NCBI GenBank assembly: GCA_963791625.1
Contig: CAWBTA010000016.1
Span: 1-64,000 of the forward strand
DNA from: JANMCE01 sp963791625
Lineage (GTDB): Bacteria > Actinomycetota > Acidimicrobiia > Acidimicrobiales > Ilumatobacteraceae
DNA length: 64,000 nucleotides
Reading direction: 5' to 3'
A program made the translations under genes and the position numbers. Shown here one piece after another: positions 53,334 to 63,274 of this stretch. The notes below the pieces were generated by a model. It saw nothing but the letters and a program-made list of their open reading frames with translations. It made no database searches and was not told where the DNA came from. Positions within the stretch are counted from its first letter, which is position 1, and every line of letters starts with the position of its first letter.

Positions 53334-54037
53334 CGGTGCCGACCTTCGCGCGTGATCCAGTTGATCTCGGCATCGGGCTGTCGCAAATACAGCGCGTCGA
53401 GCTCCCACGGGTTCACGAACTGTTCGCGCAACGCCTGAGCGTGGGCCAATTGTACGAGCGGAGCCGCCGATGGATGGGCCAGCCACGCGTCGGCGAAGGC
53501 AGCTTTTGGCAGCTCGGCGGCAAACTGATCGTGATAACGAAAGGCACCGTCGCCGACAAAGAGCAGATCATCACGAACGATGAGCAGTTCACCAATGAGG
53601 TCTTCGGCGGTTCCTACCTTTGGCTCGGTGAGTCGCTGCATACCACCGGGTGCTTGTCGGTAGAGCGAGTAATAGACCTCACCACGACGGGCGTCGATGA
53701 CGGCAACAATTGTGCGATCGGTGTGCCGCAGGGGAAAGGCCAACAGGTCGAGGCTTGCGATGCCAACCATTGGTATGCGCAGTGCGTGGGCCAGAGCCTT
53801 CGCCGTCGCGATGCCCACGCGCATGCCGGTGAACAAGCCCGGACCGATATCGACAGCGATACAGCCCAGCTCGGACAGCGTGACATCGGCCTGCTGACAG
53901 ATGAACTCAATTGCCGGGGCAAGCGTTTCCGCGTGGCGTCGACCACCGGTGACTTCGTGGAGGGCAATGACACCCTCGTGCCCGCCAATGGCGCAGCCCA
54001 CGCGATCGGTTGCCGATTCAATGCCCAGGATCAGCAC
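53330..54037 (-). CDS. tsaB: TsaB, t6A synthesis partner protein
   Basis: A 235-residue TsaD paralogue. LILGIESATDRVG, RHAETLAPAIEFI and the family core VDIGPGLFTGMRVGIATAKAL are clear. It lacks the TsaD metal His motif, as expected. The GTG start at 54037 shares one base with the tsaE stop (TAGTG); a longer frame from 54088 would overlap tsaE. Confidence 0.93.
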   Translation of the reverse strand: MLILGIESATDRVGCAIGGHEGVIALHEVTGGRRHAETLAPAIEFICQQADVTLSELGCIAVDIGPGLFTGMRVGIATAKALAHALRIPMVGIASLDLLAFPLRHTDRTIVAVIDARRGEVYYSLYRQAPGGMQRLTEPKVGTAEDLIGELLIVRDDLLFVGDGAFRYHDQFAAELPKAAFADAWLAHPSAAPLVQLAHAQALREQFVNPWELDALYLRQPDAEINWITREGRHR

Positions 54038-54531
54038 TATGCCCAGGCCTCCCACGTATCGGACATACGTGCCAGCCGTGGTGCCCAAGATGATCCGACC
54101 GCTTCAATCGCCACGACCCGATCGTCCGTTCGGTCACCAAAGGAAAGAGTGATTTCCAGGCGATCTTTCGGCAGCGCCTCGGCCACCGCGTCTCCCCACT
54201 CAATGAGCGTCACGCTGCGGTCATCCATGAGTTCACCAATGGCAAGGTCGGCTACTTCGTTCATTCGGTCGAGCCGGTACACGTCGAGGTGATGTAGCAC
54301 ACGTGGGCGGCCCGGGTGCGGTGGAACCGGGTACGAGCGCACCAGGGTAAAGGTGGGGCTCGTGACCGGCTCGGTGATGTCAAGGCCCGCCGCAAAGCCC
54401 TGCGCGAAAGCGGTCTTTCCCACGCCCATCTCTCCCGCCAGCACGATGAGATCCCCCGACTTCGCCGTCCGCGCCAGCGCAGCAGCGACGGCCTTGGTGG
54501 CCGTCGCTTCGCTGGTCCGCAACACAATCAC
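54037..54531 (-). CDS. tsaE: TsaE, t6A synthesis ATPase
   Basis: A 164-residue P-loop ATPase: LAGEMGVGKTAFAQGFA (Walker A), PVTSPTFTLVRSYP (switch region with Thr) and HHLDVYRLDRMNE, then LIEWGDAV. It drives TsaB-TsaD turnover. The GTG at 54531 is chosen because AAGGGGG lies 6 nt upstream; a longer frame to 54648 runs into the MFS gene. Confidence 0.92.
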   Translation of the reverse strand: MIVLRTSEATATKAVAAALARTAKSGDLIVLAGEMGVGKTAFAQGFAAGLDITEPVTSPTFTLVRSYPVPPHPGRPRVLHHLDVYRLDRMNEVADLAIGELMDDRSVTLIEWGDAVAEALPKDRLEITLSFGDRTDDRVVAIEAVGSSWAPRLARMSDTWEAWA

Positions 54532-54610
54532 GCTCGCCCCCTTGGGGATCGGAGTTGAGGCAGGGAAAGCACCGAAAGAATCTACCGCCTTGACGATCGC
54601 CCGGCTGCGG

Positions 54611-56185
54611 TCAGTACATGGCCGAGACGAGTTCCTGCTCTTCCTCACTCGACTCGATGAAGGCCTCCTCGGCCCGGGAAGGCAGGAACGCTGCTGCGAC
54701 GATCATGCCCAGCACGGCCACGCCAGCCGTGATCAACGTGTCCACTCGCAGCCCGTCGGTAAAGGCCTTGCGGGCCACGACAGTGAGCGCCGGCCCCTGT
54801 TCTCCTGCCTGTTGCGCGACAGCCAGGGCGCCGCCCAGTGAGTCCTTTGCTGCCTTCAACGCAGCAGCCGGAATTTGCTGACCGGCTAGTGCGGCGCCGA
54901 TGCGCCCGGAATACACCGAAGCAATGGCACTGCCGCCGATGGCCACGCCGAGTGTGCTTCCAAGCTCCCGGGTCGTGTCATTCACCGCCGAACCAACACC
55001 CGCAGCTTCTCGAGGGAGCGAACCCATGATGCTTTCGGTGGCAGGCGCCATCGCCAGGCCCATGCCCGATCCCATCACCAGCATGGCAACCATCACCAGT
55101 GAGTACGGCGAGTCGACCTTCATGGTGGACGCAATCAGCAGGCCAACGGCAAAGGTGCCCAATCCACCAGCCACCAACGCCTTGGTGCCCACACGGTCCA
55201 CCAGCTTCGGCGACATGGGAGCGAAGACCATCACAGCCGCAGCAAACGGCAGCGTTCGCACACCGGCCGAGAGTGCACTGTAGCCAAGGACGCCCTGCAG
55301 ATACTGGGCCACCCCAAAGATGAAGCCGGTCAGCGCGAAGAACAGCAACGTGATCGACAAACTGGCTGCGGTGAAGCGCATATTCTTGAAGAAGCGCACG
55401 TTCAACATCGGGTCGGCGAGACGAGCTTCCAACATGGCGAAAGCCACAAGCACTACAGCTCCAACCGCGAACGCCGCGAGGATTGGCGTGCTCGTCCACC
55501 CTTTCGACGGAGCTTCGATGACGGCCCAAACCAAGGCACCGAGACCGATGATCGAGAGGGCAGCTCCCTTCAGATCAAGTTTGGCCGTGCTGCCGTCCCT
55601 CGACGTCGGAATCATGATGGCGCCAGCGACAAGGGCGATGAGAACGATGGGTACGTTCACCAGAAAGATGGAGCCCCACCAGAAATGCTCGAGGAGGAAC
55701 CCGCCTGAAACCGGACCAAGCGCGATCGCCAAGCCAGATACCGCGGACCATATGCCAATGGCAGCGGCTCGCTCTTTCGGGTTGGTGAACACGTTGGTCA
55801 GGATCGACAGCGTGGCCGGCATGATCATGGCTGCGCCGATGCCCATGACGGCGCGTGCTGCGATGACCTGTCCGGTGCTGGAGCCAAGTGCGGCTGCCAG
55901 CGATGCGGCGCCGAACACGATGAGGCCGAGGGTCAACATACCCTTTCGCCCTCGTCGATCGCCCAGCGCTCCGGCGGTCAGAAGGAGGCAGGCAAAGAAC
56001 AGAGTGTAGGCATCGACAATCCACTGCAGCTGACTGGTCGTAGCATGGAGGTCGCGCACGAACGTGGGCAACGCCACGTTCACGATGGTGTTATCGACCA
56101 CAATGAGCAGCAACGACAAACACAGCACGCCCAGAATGGCCCAGCGGCGAGGATTCGCTTCGGGGTGAATATCAATGTTATCCAT
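54611..56185 (-). CDS. MFS drug efflux transporter, DHA2 (14-TM) type
   Basis: A 524-residue transporter of the EmrB/QacA group with about fourteen membrane segments. The first helix carries LIVVDNTIVNVALPT, followed by WIVDAYTLFFACLLL, GALGDRRGRKGML (loop 2-3 motif A) and GIGAAMIMPATLS (antiporter motif C region). It diverges from a TetR gene over 35 bp containing a palindrome, so it is probably repressed by that TetR and induced by a toxic compound. Confidence 0.92.
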   Translation of the reverse strand: MDNIDIHPEANPRRWAILGVLCLSLLLIVVDNTIVNVALPTFVRDLHATTSQLQWIVDAYTLFFACLLLTAGALGDRRGRKGMLTLGLIVFGAASLAAALGSSTGQVIAARAVMGIGAAMIMPATLSILTNVFTNPKERAAAIGIWSAVSGLAIALGPVSGGFLLEHFWWGSIFLVNVPIVLIALVAGAIMIPTSRDGSTAKLDLKGAALSIIGLGALVWAVIEAPSKGWTSTPILAAFAVGAVVLVAFAMLEARLADPMLNVRFFKNMRFTAASLSITLLFFALTGFIFGVAQYLQGVLGYSALSAGVRTLPFAAAVMVFAPMSPKLVDRVGTKALVAGGLGTFAVGLLIASTMKVDSPYSLVMVAMLVMGSGMGLAMAPATESIMGSLPREAAGVGSAVNDTTRELGSTLGVAIGGSAIASVYSGRIGAALAGQQIPAAALKAAKDSLGGALAVAQQAGEQGPALTVVARKAFTDGLRVDTLITAGVAVLGMIVAAAFLPSRAEEAFIESSEEEQELVSAMY

Positions 56186-56210
56186 GCCAGCAAGATAACT
56201 CTGTTATCCA
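56175..56210. promoter_or_regulatory. TetR-type operator
   Basis: GATAAC-TCT-GTTATC (56194-56208) is a perfect 6-bp inverted repeat with a 3-bp centre. A further half-site TGTTATCC (56176-56183) covers the MFS start codon. Location between divergent tetR and MFS genes fits control of both. Confidence 0.7.
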
Positions 56211-56220
56211 AGAAGGTCAA

Positions 56221-56820
56221 GTGACGCTCGACGCGCAACGCCGAAAACTCGATGAAACCGGCAAGTTGCTGGTGCAGGCCGCCAGCACACTTCTGGCCGA
56301 AGAGGGCCCGAGCGCGCTCACCGTGCGCCGCATCAGCGCCGCCGCGGGCGTGTCCACGATGAGCCTGTACGACCGCTTCGGCGACAAGAACGGTGTCATC
56401 GATGAGTTGTTCATCGGGGGGTTTGAAGAACTGTCGAAGTCGATCACACGAGCCACGCAGAAGGTCGACAACCCTCTTGAAAGTCTGGCCGCTGGCCTCA
56501 AGACGTACCGTAAGTGGGCGCTGGCCAACCGCACTCACTGCACGGTGATGTTCAGCAAGGTTTTCGCCGACTACGAGGCCTCAGATCTTGCCCACATCAC
56601 CGCTGGACGAACCTTCGAGATCCTGATCGAGGGCGTGCGCATCGCCATGGAAGCAGGTGCGCTCCGCAAGGACGTTCCCCGCGACGTGGCCGGGTCGTTG
56701 TGGGCCTCCACCCACGGACACGTCACGCTCGAACTGGCCGGCGTCGCCGATCATGTCGGCCTCACCGGCAAACACTTCGATCTGACCGTCGCCACCCTGC
56801 TCCGAGGCTTCGCGGTCTAA
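56221..56820 (+). CDS. TetR-family repressor
   Basis: A 199-residue regulator. The N-terminal helix-turn-helix spans about 15-60 (AASTLLAEEGPSALTVRRISAA, then VSTMSLYDRFGDKNGVIDEL). The C-terminal ligand domain includes LAAGLKTYRKWALANRTHC. GTG start at 56221, 13 bp after the palindrome. Its stop overlaps the convergent alr stop. Confidence 0.92.
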   Translation: MTLDAQRRKLDETGKLLVQAASTLLAEEGPSALTVRRISAAAGVSTMSLYDRFGDKNGVIDELFIGGFEELSKSITRATQKVDNPLESLAAGLKTYRKWALANRTHCTVMFSKVFADYEASDLAHITAGRTFEILIEGVRIAMEAGALRKDVPRDVAGSLWASTHGHVTLELAGVADHVGLTGKHFDLTVATLLRGFAV

Positions 56821-57932
56821 CCGTTCACGTACACGCGCGGTACGCGTTTGCTGATGCCGCACACGATCTCGTACGCGATCGTGTCCAGCCTCTTTGCCCA
56901 TTCGGTGGCGGTGATCTCCTCGTTGCGCTGTCGACCGATCAGCACCACCTCGTCACCCGCATCGACCTGGTCGTCACCGCAGTCGACCATGAGTTGATCC
57001 ATGGTCACCGCACCTACGATCATGCGTCGCTTGCCGCCGATCAACACTGCCCCGCCGACTGCGAAGAGCCGACGCGGGACGCCATCAGCGTAGCCAAGCG
57101 GCACGGTCGCGACATTGGCAGCCGACGAGAACGTATGGCGAAGGCCGTAGGAGATTGCGTCCCCGGCGCCGAGACGCTTTACGAAACTCACCTTCGCCAT
57201 CAACGACAGCGCTGGTCGGAGATCCGACGCCAGATCGTCCACTCCTGGGCCGGGAGAGATTCCGTAGATCGCAATTCCGGCGCGGACCATGTCTCTCCGC
57301 GCTGCGTGGTGTGCCAAAAGCCCCGCAGAGTTCGCAGCGTGGGTGCGCCACTCCGGTTTGATCAGCGAGGAGAAGCGCTCAAGCTGTCGCAGGTTGTAGG
57401 CGTTGGCCGGATCGTCGGCGACAGCGAGGTGGGTGAAGATACCGTCCACCCGAAGCACGTGGGAGACCTGATCAAGTTGATGCAGGAGGGTGTCAAGATC
57501 GCCCGAGGCCACGCCGACGCGGTGCATACCGGTGTCGACCTTCACGTGCACCGGGTAGGGCCTGGACGCCGTTGAGGCTCCGACCGCGTCGGCCAGCGCT
57601 CGCACGGCGGCCACCGTGTAGACGGTCGGCGTGAGGTTGTTGGCGACGATGGCCGCCGCGTTGTCGGTTGGCTGCTCCGACAGCACCAGGACCGGAGCGG
57701 TGATACCTGCTTGACGCAGTTCGATCCCTTCCTGCGTAAGGGCCACGCACAATCCCGCGGCGCCGGCGGCGAGGGCGGCCCGACCCACGCGAACGGCGCC
57801 GTGGCCATAGCCGTCCGCCTTTACCACGGCCCACAGTTCACTCGGCGCGGCCACCGATCGCAGAACGCTCACGTTGTGGGCGATAGCGGCGAGGTCGACC
57901 TCCGCCCACGCCCAACGGAGGGGCGTGGTCAC
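56817..57932 (-). CDS. alr: Alanine racemase
   Basis: A 371-residue fold-type III PLP enzyme. The PLP Lys is in VVKADGYGHG, KVDTGMHRVG and IYGISPGPG follow, and the second catalytic base Tyr is in ISYGLRHTF. It supplies D-alanine for peptidoglycan. The GTG start at 57932 overlaps the nnr stop (GTGA). Confidence 0.95.
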   Translation of the reverse strand: MTTPLRWAWAEVDLAAIAHNVSVLRSVAAPSELWAVVKADGYGHGAVRVGRAALAAGAAGLCVALTQEGIELRQAGITAPVLVLSEQPTDNAAAIVANNLTPTVYTVAAVRALADAVGASTASRPYPVHVKVDTGMHRVGVASGDLDTLLHQLDQVSHVLRVDGIFTHLAVADDPANAYNLRQLERFSSLIKPEWRTHAANSAGLLAHHAARRDMVRAGIAIYGISPGPGVDDLASDLRPALSLMAKVSFVKRLGAGDAISYGLRHTFSSAANVATVPLGYADGVPRRLFAVGGAVLIGGKRRMIVGAVTMDQLMVDCGDDQVDAGDEVVLIGRQRNEEITATEWAKRLDTIAYEIVCGISKRVPRVYVNG

Positions 57933-59284
57933 AGGCGGGCGAGCACGTCGGGAATGCAGTCGGGAATGTCGCCGGCTACGAGCCCCCGAGCGGGACCCAG
58001 CCGGGCCGCTTGGCCGTGCAACCAGGCGCCGGCCGCGGCCGCTTCGAAGGCTGGTACCCGCTGAGCGAGAAGCGCTCCGATGATGCCCGAGAGCACGTCG
58101 CCCGTTCCCGCCGTCGCCAAGCGTTCGTCGCCTGCGGTAACGAGCAGCACCTCTCCACCAGGCTCGGCGATGACGGTGGTCGATCCCTTCAGCAGCACGA
58201 CAACCCGGAGGTCGACAGCAAGGCGGCGGGCCTCCACGATGCGGTCGCCAGAGACACGCCCGCCACGGAGCAGGGCGAACTCGCCATCGTGCGGCGTGAT
58301 GACCGTGGCCTCTGTGCGGGACGCCAGCACAGCGGCAGGGCCTCGATCATTCCATGCGAGCGCGAAGAGGCCATCGGCGTCGATCACCAGCGGGATCGGA
58401 GCCTTGGCCACAAACTCCCGAACACTTGCAGTCGCGCCGTCCGAACGACCGAGCCCTGGCCCGACAACGGCAGCGTGGAAACGATCGATTTCGGAGAGTG
58501 CCTCAACCGACCACTGCGACGCGGGCAGATGGGCTCGCACCGCTTCGGTGGGAGCCAACGGATCGGCACCGACGCCCGGAGACGACAGTCGAATCATGCC
58601 AGCGCCGGTCCGTTGAGCGCCTCGCGCAGCCAGGTGGGCAGCGCCCAGCATGCCACTGCTTCCCGCGATGATCCAGAGCGCCGAGCGCCACTTGTGCATG
58701 TCGGCGCGTCGATAGGGAAGCCACGAGGCCACGTCGGATGATTGCACGAGGTGGGCATGAGCCGAGCGGACGTCGAGGCCGATATCGGCAACTTCCACCT
58801 TGCCGGCCAACTCGCTGCCGGGCGGGAAGAGCAGACCTGGTTTGAGCGCCGCAAAGGTCACGGTGCGGTCGGCACGAAGCACCCGCTCGCCCGCTCGACC
58901 GGTACTACCGTCCACGCCAGAGGGTATGTCGACAGCCAACACCGGAGCCTGCACCTCGGGCGCCTGCCAGGTGCCGTGGAATCCGGTTCCGAAGGCGGCG
59001 TCGATCACCAGATCGCATGGGGGGATGACGGGCGGGCGGGTGACGGCGTCGAACACCGTGACGTGAGCGCCTTTCGCCGCCAACCGACGCCCTGCGACCC
59101 GACCATCGGCGCCGTTGTTGCCTGGACCGGCCAGAACGACAACGCGCCGACCATAGGTACCACCCATCATTCGCTCGGCCGTGCGCGCTACTGCTGCCCC
59201 TGCCCGCTCGACGAGTACGTCGGTGGCCTCGGGCGCGGCAAAATCAATCGCCTGCATCTCCTCCGGTGTCACGACCGGAATCAC
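57929..59284 (-). CDS. nnr: Bifunctional NAD(P)HX epimerase/dehydratase
   Basis: A 451-residue fusion. The N-terminal YjeF-N epimerase has VVVLAGPGNNGADGRVAGR and VIDAAFGTGF, VDIPSGVDGSTG; the C-terminal dehydratase has IAGSSGMLGAAHLAARGA, VVGPGLGRSD, VIDADGL, ITPHDGEFA and ATAGTGDVLSG. It repairs hydrated NADH and NADPH. GTG at 59284 is preferred; a TTG at 59326 would add 14 residues. It lies between acpS and alr, a usual actinobacterial order. Confidence 0.93.
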   Translation of the reverse strand: MIPVVTPEEMQAIDFAAPEATDVLVERAGAAVARTAERMMGGTYGRRVVVLAGPGNNGADGRVAGRRLAAKGAHVTVFDAVTRPPVIPPCDLVIDAAFGTGFHGTWQAPEVQAPVLAVDIPSGVDGSTGRAGERVLRADRTVTFAALKPGLLFPPGSELAGKVEVADIGLDVRSAHAHLVQSSDVASWLPYRRADMHKWRSALWIIAGSSGMLGAAHLAARGAQRTGAGMIRLSSPGVGADPLAPTEAVRAHLPASQWSVEALSEIDRFHAAVVGPGLGRSDGATASVREFVAKAPIPLVIDADGLFALAWNDRGPAAVLASRTEATVITPHDGEFALLRGGRVSGDRIVEARRLAVDLRVVVLLKGSTTVIAEPGGEVLLVTAGDERLATAGTGDVLSGIIGALLAQRVPAFEAAAAGAWLHGQAARLGPARGLVAGDIPDCIPDVLARL

Positions 59285-59370
59285 AACATCCCCAACTTCC
59301 GCATCCGTGCAGCGTATCGGCCACAACCGTACTTCTGCTTCGCTGGTCCGTATTGCTGCTTCGCTGGTCG

Positions 59371-59832
59371 CTACCGCTCCTGGCGCTCATTCTGGCTTCG
59401 CTCGGCAATCGTGAAAGCTTGCGAGTGCGATGTGGATTGGGCCAACACCATTGCTTGGGCGATCGTTTCGGTGTGGGTGAGCGACACGAAAAACTCGGTC
59501 ACCCCACGCTGCGCGGCCAGTTCTGCGGCCGGACCGCGAAGCACGAGGCGAGGCGGCCCGGACGGGTTGTCGCCGGGGTCGACCACCACCTCGACATCAT
59601 GGAAACTGAACGCACCGAGGCCGACCGACAACGCCTTCATCGTCGCCTCTTTGGCGGCGAACCGCGCCGCCAACCGCTCGGTCGGATCATGCTTGAGATC
59701 AGCGTACGTAAGCTCGGCCACCGTGAAGCAGCGTTCGCGCATCGACGGCGTGCGCTCGAGGACGGCGCGAAAGCGCGGGACATCGACGGCATCGATGCCG
59801 ATGCCGATGACCCGCGCTCCGGGTGAACTCAA
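59371..59832 (-). CDS. acpS: Holo-[acyl-carrier-protein] synthase
   Basis: A 153-residue phosphopantetheinyl transferase: IGIGIDAVDVPRFRAVL with the magnesium Asp, CFTVAELTYA, and the FAAKEATMKAL helix with the catalytic Glu and Lys, then VSLTHTE. It converts apo-ACP to holo-ACP. The start is TTG at 59832, overlapping the glmS stop (TTGA). The C-terminus is slightly extended. Confidence 0.92.
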   Translation of the reverse strand: MSSPGARVIGIGIDAVDVPRFRAVLERTPSMRERCFTVAELTYADLKHDPTERLAARFAAKEATMKALSVGLGAFSFHDVEVVVDPGDNPSGPPRLVLRGPAAELAAQRGVTEFFVSLTHTETIAQAMVLAQSTSHSQAFTIAERSQNERQER

Positions 59833-62800
59833 GCGGTCCGCCAGCGCTCGGACAAGTCGGCGATGGGCACCGTGAGCAGGTCGACAACGGGCACGGTGGC
59901 GAGAATGTCGTCACGGAACACCGGCTCGGTTTCGACCACGGTGTCGTTCAGACGTGAGTAACGGTCGTCGAAGCCCTGGAGTACGCCTCGGGCGACATTG
60001 GCGGCGAGGCGGTCATGCAGCCGCACCTGCAGCAACGTGAGCCCGGTGGTCTGGCCTCCCTTGATCTCGGGGACCAGCAGCACCGTTCGTTTGTCGCTGC
60101 GACCGAGGGCTACACCGACCCGACGATCAACGGCCGCACGCCGCTTGGTGCCCTTTAGCTCCGAGTTCTTTTCGACGCGTGAGGGCACATTGCGCGAGAT
60201 GCCACCACGATCGACAATCACGATCGTGGCGTTGCCGGAGGCCGGATCGCCCTCAATTGCGTAACGGGTGTAGCCGGTGACCTCCGCGACCGCGGCATCG
60301 AGCGAGGCAATCTGCTTCATGGCGCTGTAGCTCACCCGGTCGCGTCCGGCCCCGGCGTTGAGCACCTCGCGAACGAGGCGATTGGCGAGCACGCCTTCGT
60401 CGCTACGAGAGATGCCGACAGTAACGGTCTTGGCCTGGTGCTTGATGGCGTCGATCGGACGGGTGAGTTCTTCGATGGCCCGAGTGAGCGCAGTGGTGAG
60501 ATCATCCACCAGCACGACAGGGGTACCGACTTTGCCCTGCGTTTCCTGGTATGAATCGAGTGCATGTAGCGACGTGGCATCGCGCAGCAGCGAGATGAGA
60601 CGCACGGCGGTAGAGGCCTCGAGGTTGCCGTCGTAGACGCCCGAGCGGAGGCTGTCCTGGAAGCGCTGGTTGACCGGACGTAGTCGGTTGCGCAGATCGG
60701 CGAGCAGCGCATCATCGGTGTCGGTGTTGGTGGTGCTCAGCTCGACGGCCTCGCGTGCTTCACGCAGCGGACGGGCGAGCGCATCGATGGCGAGAGCCGC
60801 TTCGTAGCCGAAGAGATGCCCGACCATGGCTGACAGCACGAAGTCGAGGCGGGTGTCAACGACGGGCACGCTGATGACCTGTAGCGCGGCGGTGAAACGC
60901 TCTTCACCCTCGGATGCAACCACGATGGGCGCCGCCTTGTGGGCTCGATAGATGGCGACTTCTTTGGCCACATCATCCGCGGTCGAACCGACCAGGCCAG
61001 CCGCGCAGACGAGGATCATCGGCTCGCACGAAAGGTCGATGTGCTTCTTGTCCTCGGTGACATCGCACGCAATCGACTTGTAGCAAAGCTCGGAAAGCTT
61101 GATGCGAACTTCCTCGGCCGCGACCGTGTTGGGCCCGTTGCCCACAACCGCCCAGTAACGGCGATAGGGCGCAAATGCTTGCGCGGCCTTGGCAATCTCG
61201 GGGCGAAGTGTGAGCACTTGGGTAAGCGCATCGGGGATCCGACGCAGTGCCCACAGGATCTGGTGACGATCGCGAGCGTCACCGGCATTCATGGCTTCGG
61301 CAATGGCGCAGGCGAGCAAGACGCCGGCCGCGACCTGGGCGTAGAAGGCCTTGGTGGACGCAACCGACATCTCGACGTCGCGGCCGTCAGAGGTATAGAG
61401 GACGCCGTCGGCCTTGTCGGTGAGGTCGCTGTTGCGACGGTTCACAATGGCCAGCACGGTCGCACCACGACCGCGGGCGAGGTCGACGGTGCGATTGGTA
61501 TCGGTCGTGGTGCCCGACTGGCTGACGGCGACAATGAGGGTGTCGCTCAAATCGTGCGCCATGCCGAAGCCGGAGAACTCGGTGGCCGTAATGGCTCGCA
61601 CGAACACCGTGTTGCGGGTCTCACCACCCTGCAGCAGTGACGACAGCACAACGGCCATCGACTGTCCGGCGACGGCAGCGGTGCCCTGCCCGATCACGTA
61701 CACGTGGCGGTACTCGCCCGCCTGCAACTTGGCCGCAACCGTTACTGGAATGGTCTTTTCGCCAAGCGTGGCAACGAGACGGCCGTCGACCTCCTTGATG
61801 TGGCCGCGCAGCGTCTTGCGGAAACTGATGGGTGCCTCGGTGATTTCCTTCAGCAGGAAGTGAGGTGAGGCCCCACGATCGATATCCCGAGTGGTGACCT
61901 CGGCGCGGGTCACTTCTTTGGCGGCCAGCGGCAAGTCGGTGGCGTCGTAGGCGAGGCGACGAATGCCGTCGATCGTTCCTGCGAACGCAGCGTTTAGTGC
62001 CATGATCTGACCACGGCTTGAGGGCTGATCGGCTTGAGCCGGGGTCTCGCCATCCATGCGGACAAAGTTGCGAGTTTCTTCCACCAGACCATAGGGCTCG
62101 CTGGCAACGATGTAGGCGTCCTCGGCGAGACCGATGTAGAGCGCCTGGCCTGAACCCCGCAGGGCGAGCAGCAGCGTGTCAGGGTCGTCGGCGGAGGCAG
62201 CACCAATAGCCACGGATCCGTCGAAGGTGGACACGGCACGCCGGAAGGCCTCGACCACGTCGCCGGTCTGCACTGTGTAGCGCGATACCAGCGTGGGGAT
62301 GACTTTGGCGTCGGTGGTGATGGGCGCGTGGACAGCCAGGTGGTGCTCGGCCTTCAGGTCGGCGTAGTTGTCGACGTCACCGTTGAGCGCGCCGACCACG
62401 TACGGACCGACCAGATCGGTCATCTCTTCGCTGTTGAGCGGATGTGCATTTGGCTCGGACACGATGCCGACTGACGCCCAACGCGTGTGCGCAAGAACCG
62501 CAATTTTCGAGCCGGCGTTGGCCAGCGCCAGGTGCAGCAGTGTGTCGTCTCGCATGGCGCCGCGCAGCACGCGGGTGTTGTCACCGAGCTCGCCGATCTC
62601 GGCGGCGGCTTTATATACGAACGACAGTGCATCACCCGCGACACGAACCGAACCGGAGGTGAACAGCGGATCGGACTGGCGGGTGGACAGCAGCTGCACG
62701 ATGGTCGGGTCCTTGAGATCAAGACCGTGTCCGGTAACGAAAAGGTGGATACCGGCCGAGTCACGGCCGCGTACTTCGAGCCGGTCGAGCGACGACAGTG

Positions 62801-63251
62801 CCATCTGCACGAGTGTGAGAGCGTTCAGCGCCGACACAGTGGCGTCTCGTCCAGCGAGCGCGATGACGGCCGCGCCGGTACGCAGCCGATCCCGACGCAA
62901 CGACCACAGCACGTCGCGCAGTTGGATCAGAGCGGCGTTGGTTTCCTCCACGTGATCACCATCGACATCGCGTTCGAGGTATTCCTCGATCTCCACGACC
63001 CACGCATCGAGCTGATCGAGCCGTGCCGTGACCGCGGCGGTGAGTTCGGGGTTGGTGGCCATGGCCTGAACGCCTGGGCGTCCGTACAGCAGCACGTTGC
63101 TTTGTTCTGCGGCAGACACAGCCGCAAGTACGTGACCTACGGCGACACTTCCGAGAAACGTGCAGGCCTTATCGAGCGGGGCCAGAACTTCGGCGCTCGT
63201 TGGAGCTGGACGACCAACAGGACCACCAAGAACTGCAACGATGCCACACAT
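59829..63251 (-). CDS. glmS: Very long GlmS-like glutamine-fructose-6-phosphate aminotransferase
   Basis: An 1140-residue protein, nearly twice the usual 610. The N-terminal nucleophile Cys2 is kept (MCGIVAVLGG), but about 130 residues separate it from RLEVRGRDSAGIHL, which normally begins near residue 27. VLAHTRWASVGIVSEPNAHPL completes the glutaminase. The SIS part has SQSGTTTDT and SVASTKAFYAQ; the second SIS domain has CDVTEDKKHIDLS where standard GlmS has a different ELKHGP loop. A further 300 residues follow. Position between glmM and acpS supports a GlmS role. This long form may be a lineage trait of Acidimicrobiia. Confidence 0.85.
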   Translation of the reverse strand: MCGIVAVLGGPVGRPAPTSAEVLAPLDKACTFLGSVAVGHVLAAVSAAEQSNVLLYGRPGVQAMATNPELTAAVTARLDQLDAWVVEIEEYLERDVDGDHVEETNAALIQLRDVLWSLRRDRLRTGAAVIALAGRDATVSALNALTLVQMALSSLDRLEVRGRDSAGIHLFVTGHGLDLKDPTIVQLLSTRQSDPLFTSGSVRVAGDALSFVYKAAAEIGELGDNTRVLRGAMRDDTLLHLALANAGSKIAVLAHTRWASVGIVSEPNAHPLNSEEMTDLVGPYVVGALNGDVDNYADLKAEHHLAVHAPITTDAKVIPTLVSRYTVQTGDVVEAFRRAVSTFDGSVAIGAASADDPDTLLLALRGSGQALYIGLAEDAYIVASEPYGLVEETRNFVRMDGETPAQADQPSSRGQIMALNAAFAGTIDGIRRLAYDATDLPLAAKEVTRAEVTTRDIDRGASPHFLLKEITEAPISFRKTLRGHIKEVDGRLVATLGEKTIPVTVAAKLQAGEYRHVYVIGQGTAAVAGQSMAVVLSSLLQGGETRNTVFVRAITATEFSGFGMAHDLSDTLIVAVSQSGTTTDTNRTVDLARGRGATVLAIVNRRNSDLTDKADGVLYTSDGRDVEMSVASTKAFYAQVAAGVLLACAIAEAMNAGDARDRHQILWALRRIPDALTQVLTLRPEIAKAAQAFAPYRRYWAVVGNGPNTVAAEEVRIKLSELCYKSIACDVTEDKKHIDLSCEPMILVCAAGLVGSTADDVAKEVAIYRAHKAAPIVVASEGEERFTAALQVISVPVVDTRLDFVLSAMVGHLFGYEAALAIDALARPLREAREAVELSTTNTDTDDALLADLRNRLRPVNQRFQDSLRSGVYDGNLEASTAVRLISLLRDATSLHALDSYQETQGKVGTPVVLVDDLTTALTRAIEELTRPIDAIKHQAKTVTVGISRSDEGVLANRLVREVLNAGAGRDRVSYSAMKQIASLDAAVAEVTGYTRYAIEGDPASGNATIVIVDRGGISRNVPSRVEKNSELKGTKRRAAVDRRVGVALGRSDKRTVLLVPEIKGGQTTGLTLLQVRLHDRLAANVARGVLQGFDDRYSRLNDTVVETEPVFRDDILATVPVVDLLTVPIADLSERWRTA

Positions 63252-63274
63252 AGCGGTAAAGGATACCGGGTGGC

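Noticed and set aside
53306..54292. 328-codon plus-strand frame
   Set aside because: Antisense to tsaB and tsaE, which are clear family members.
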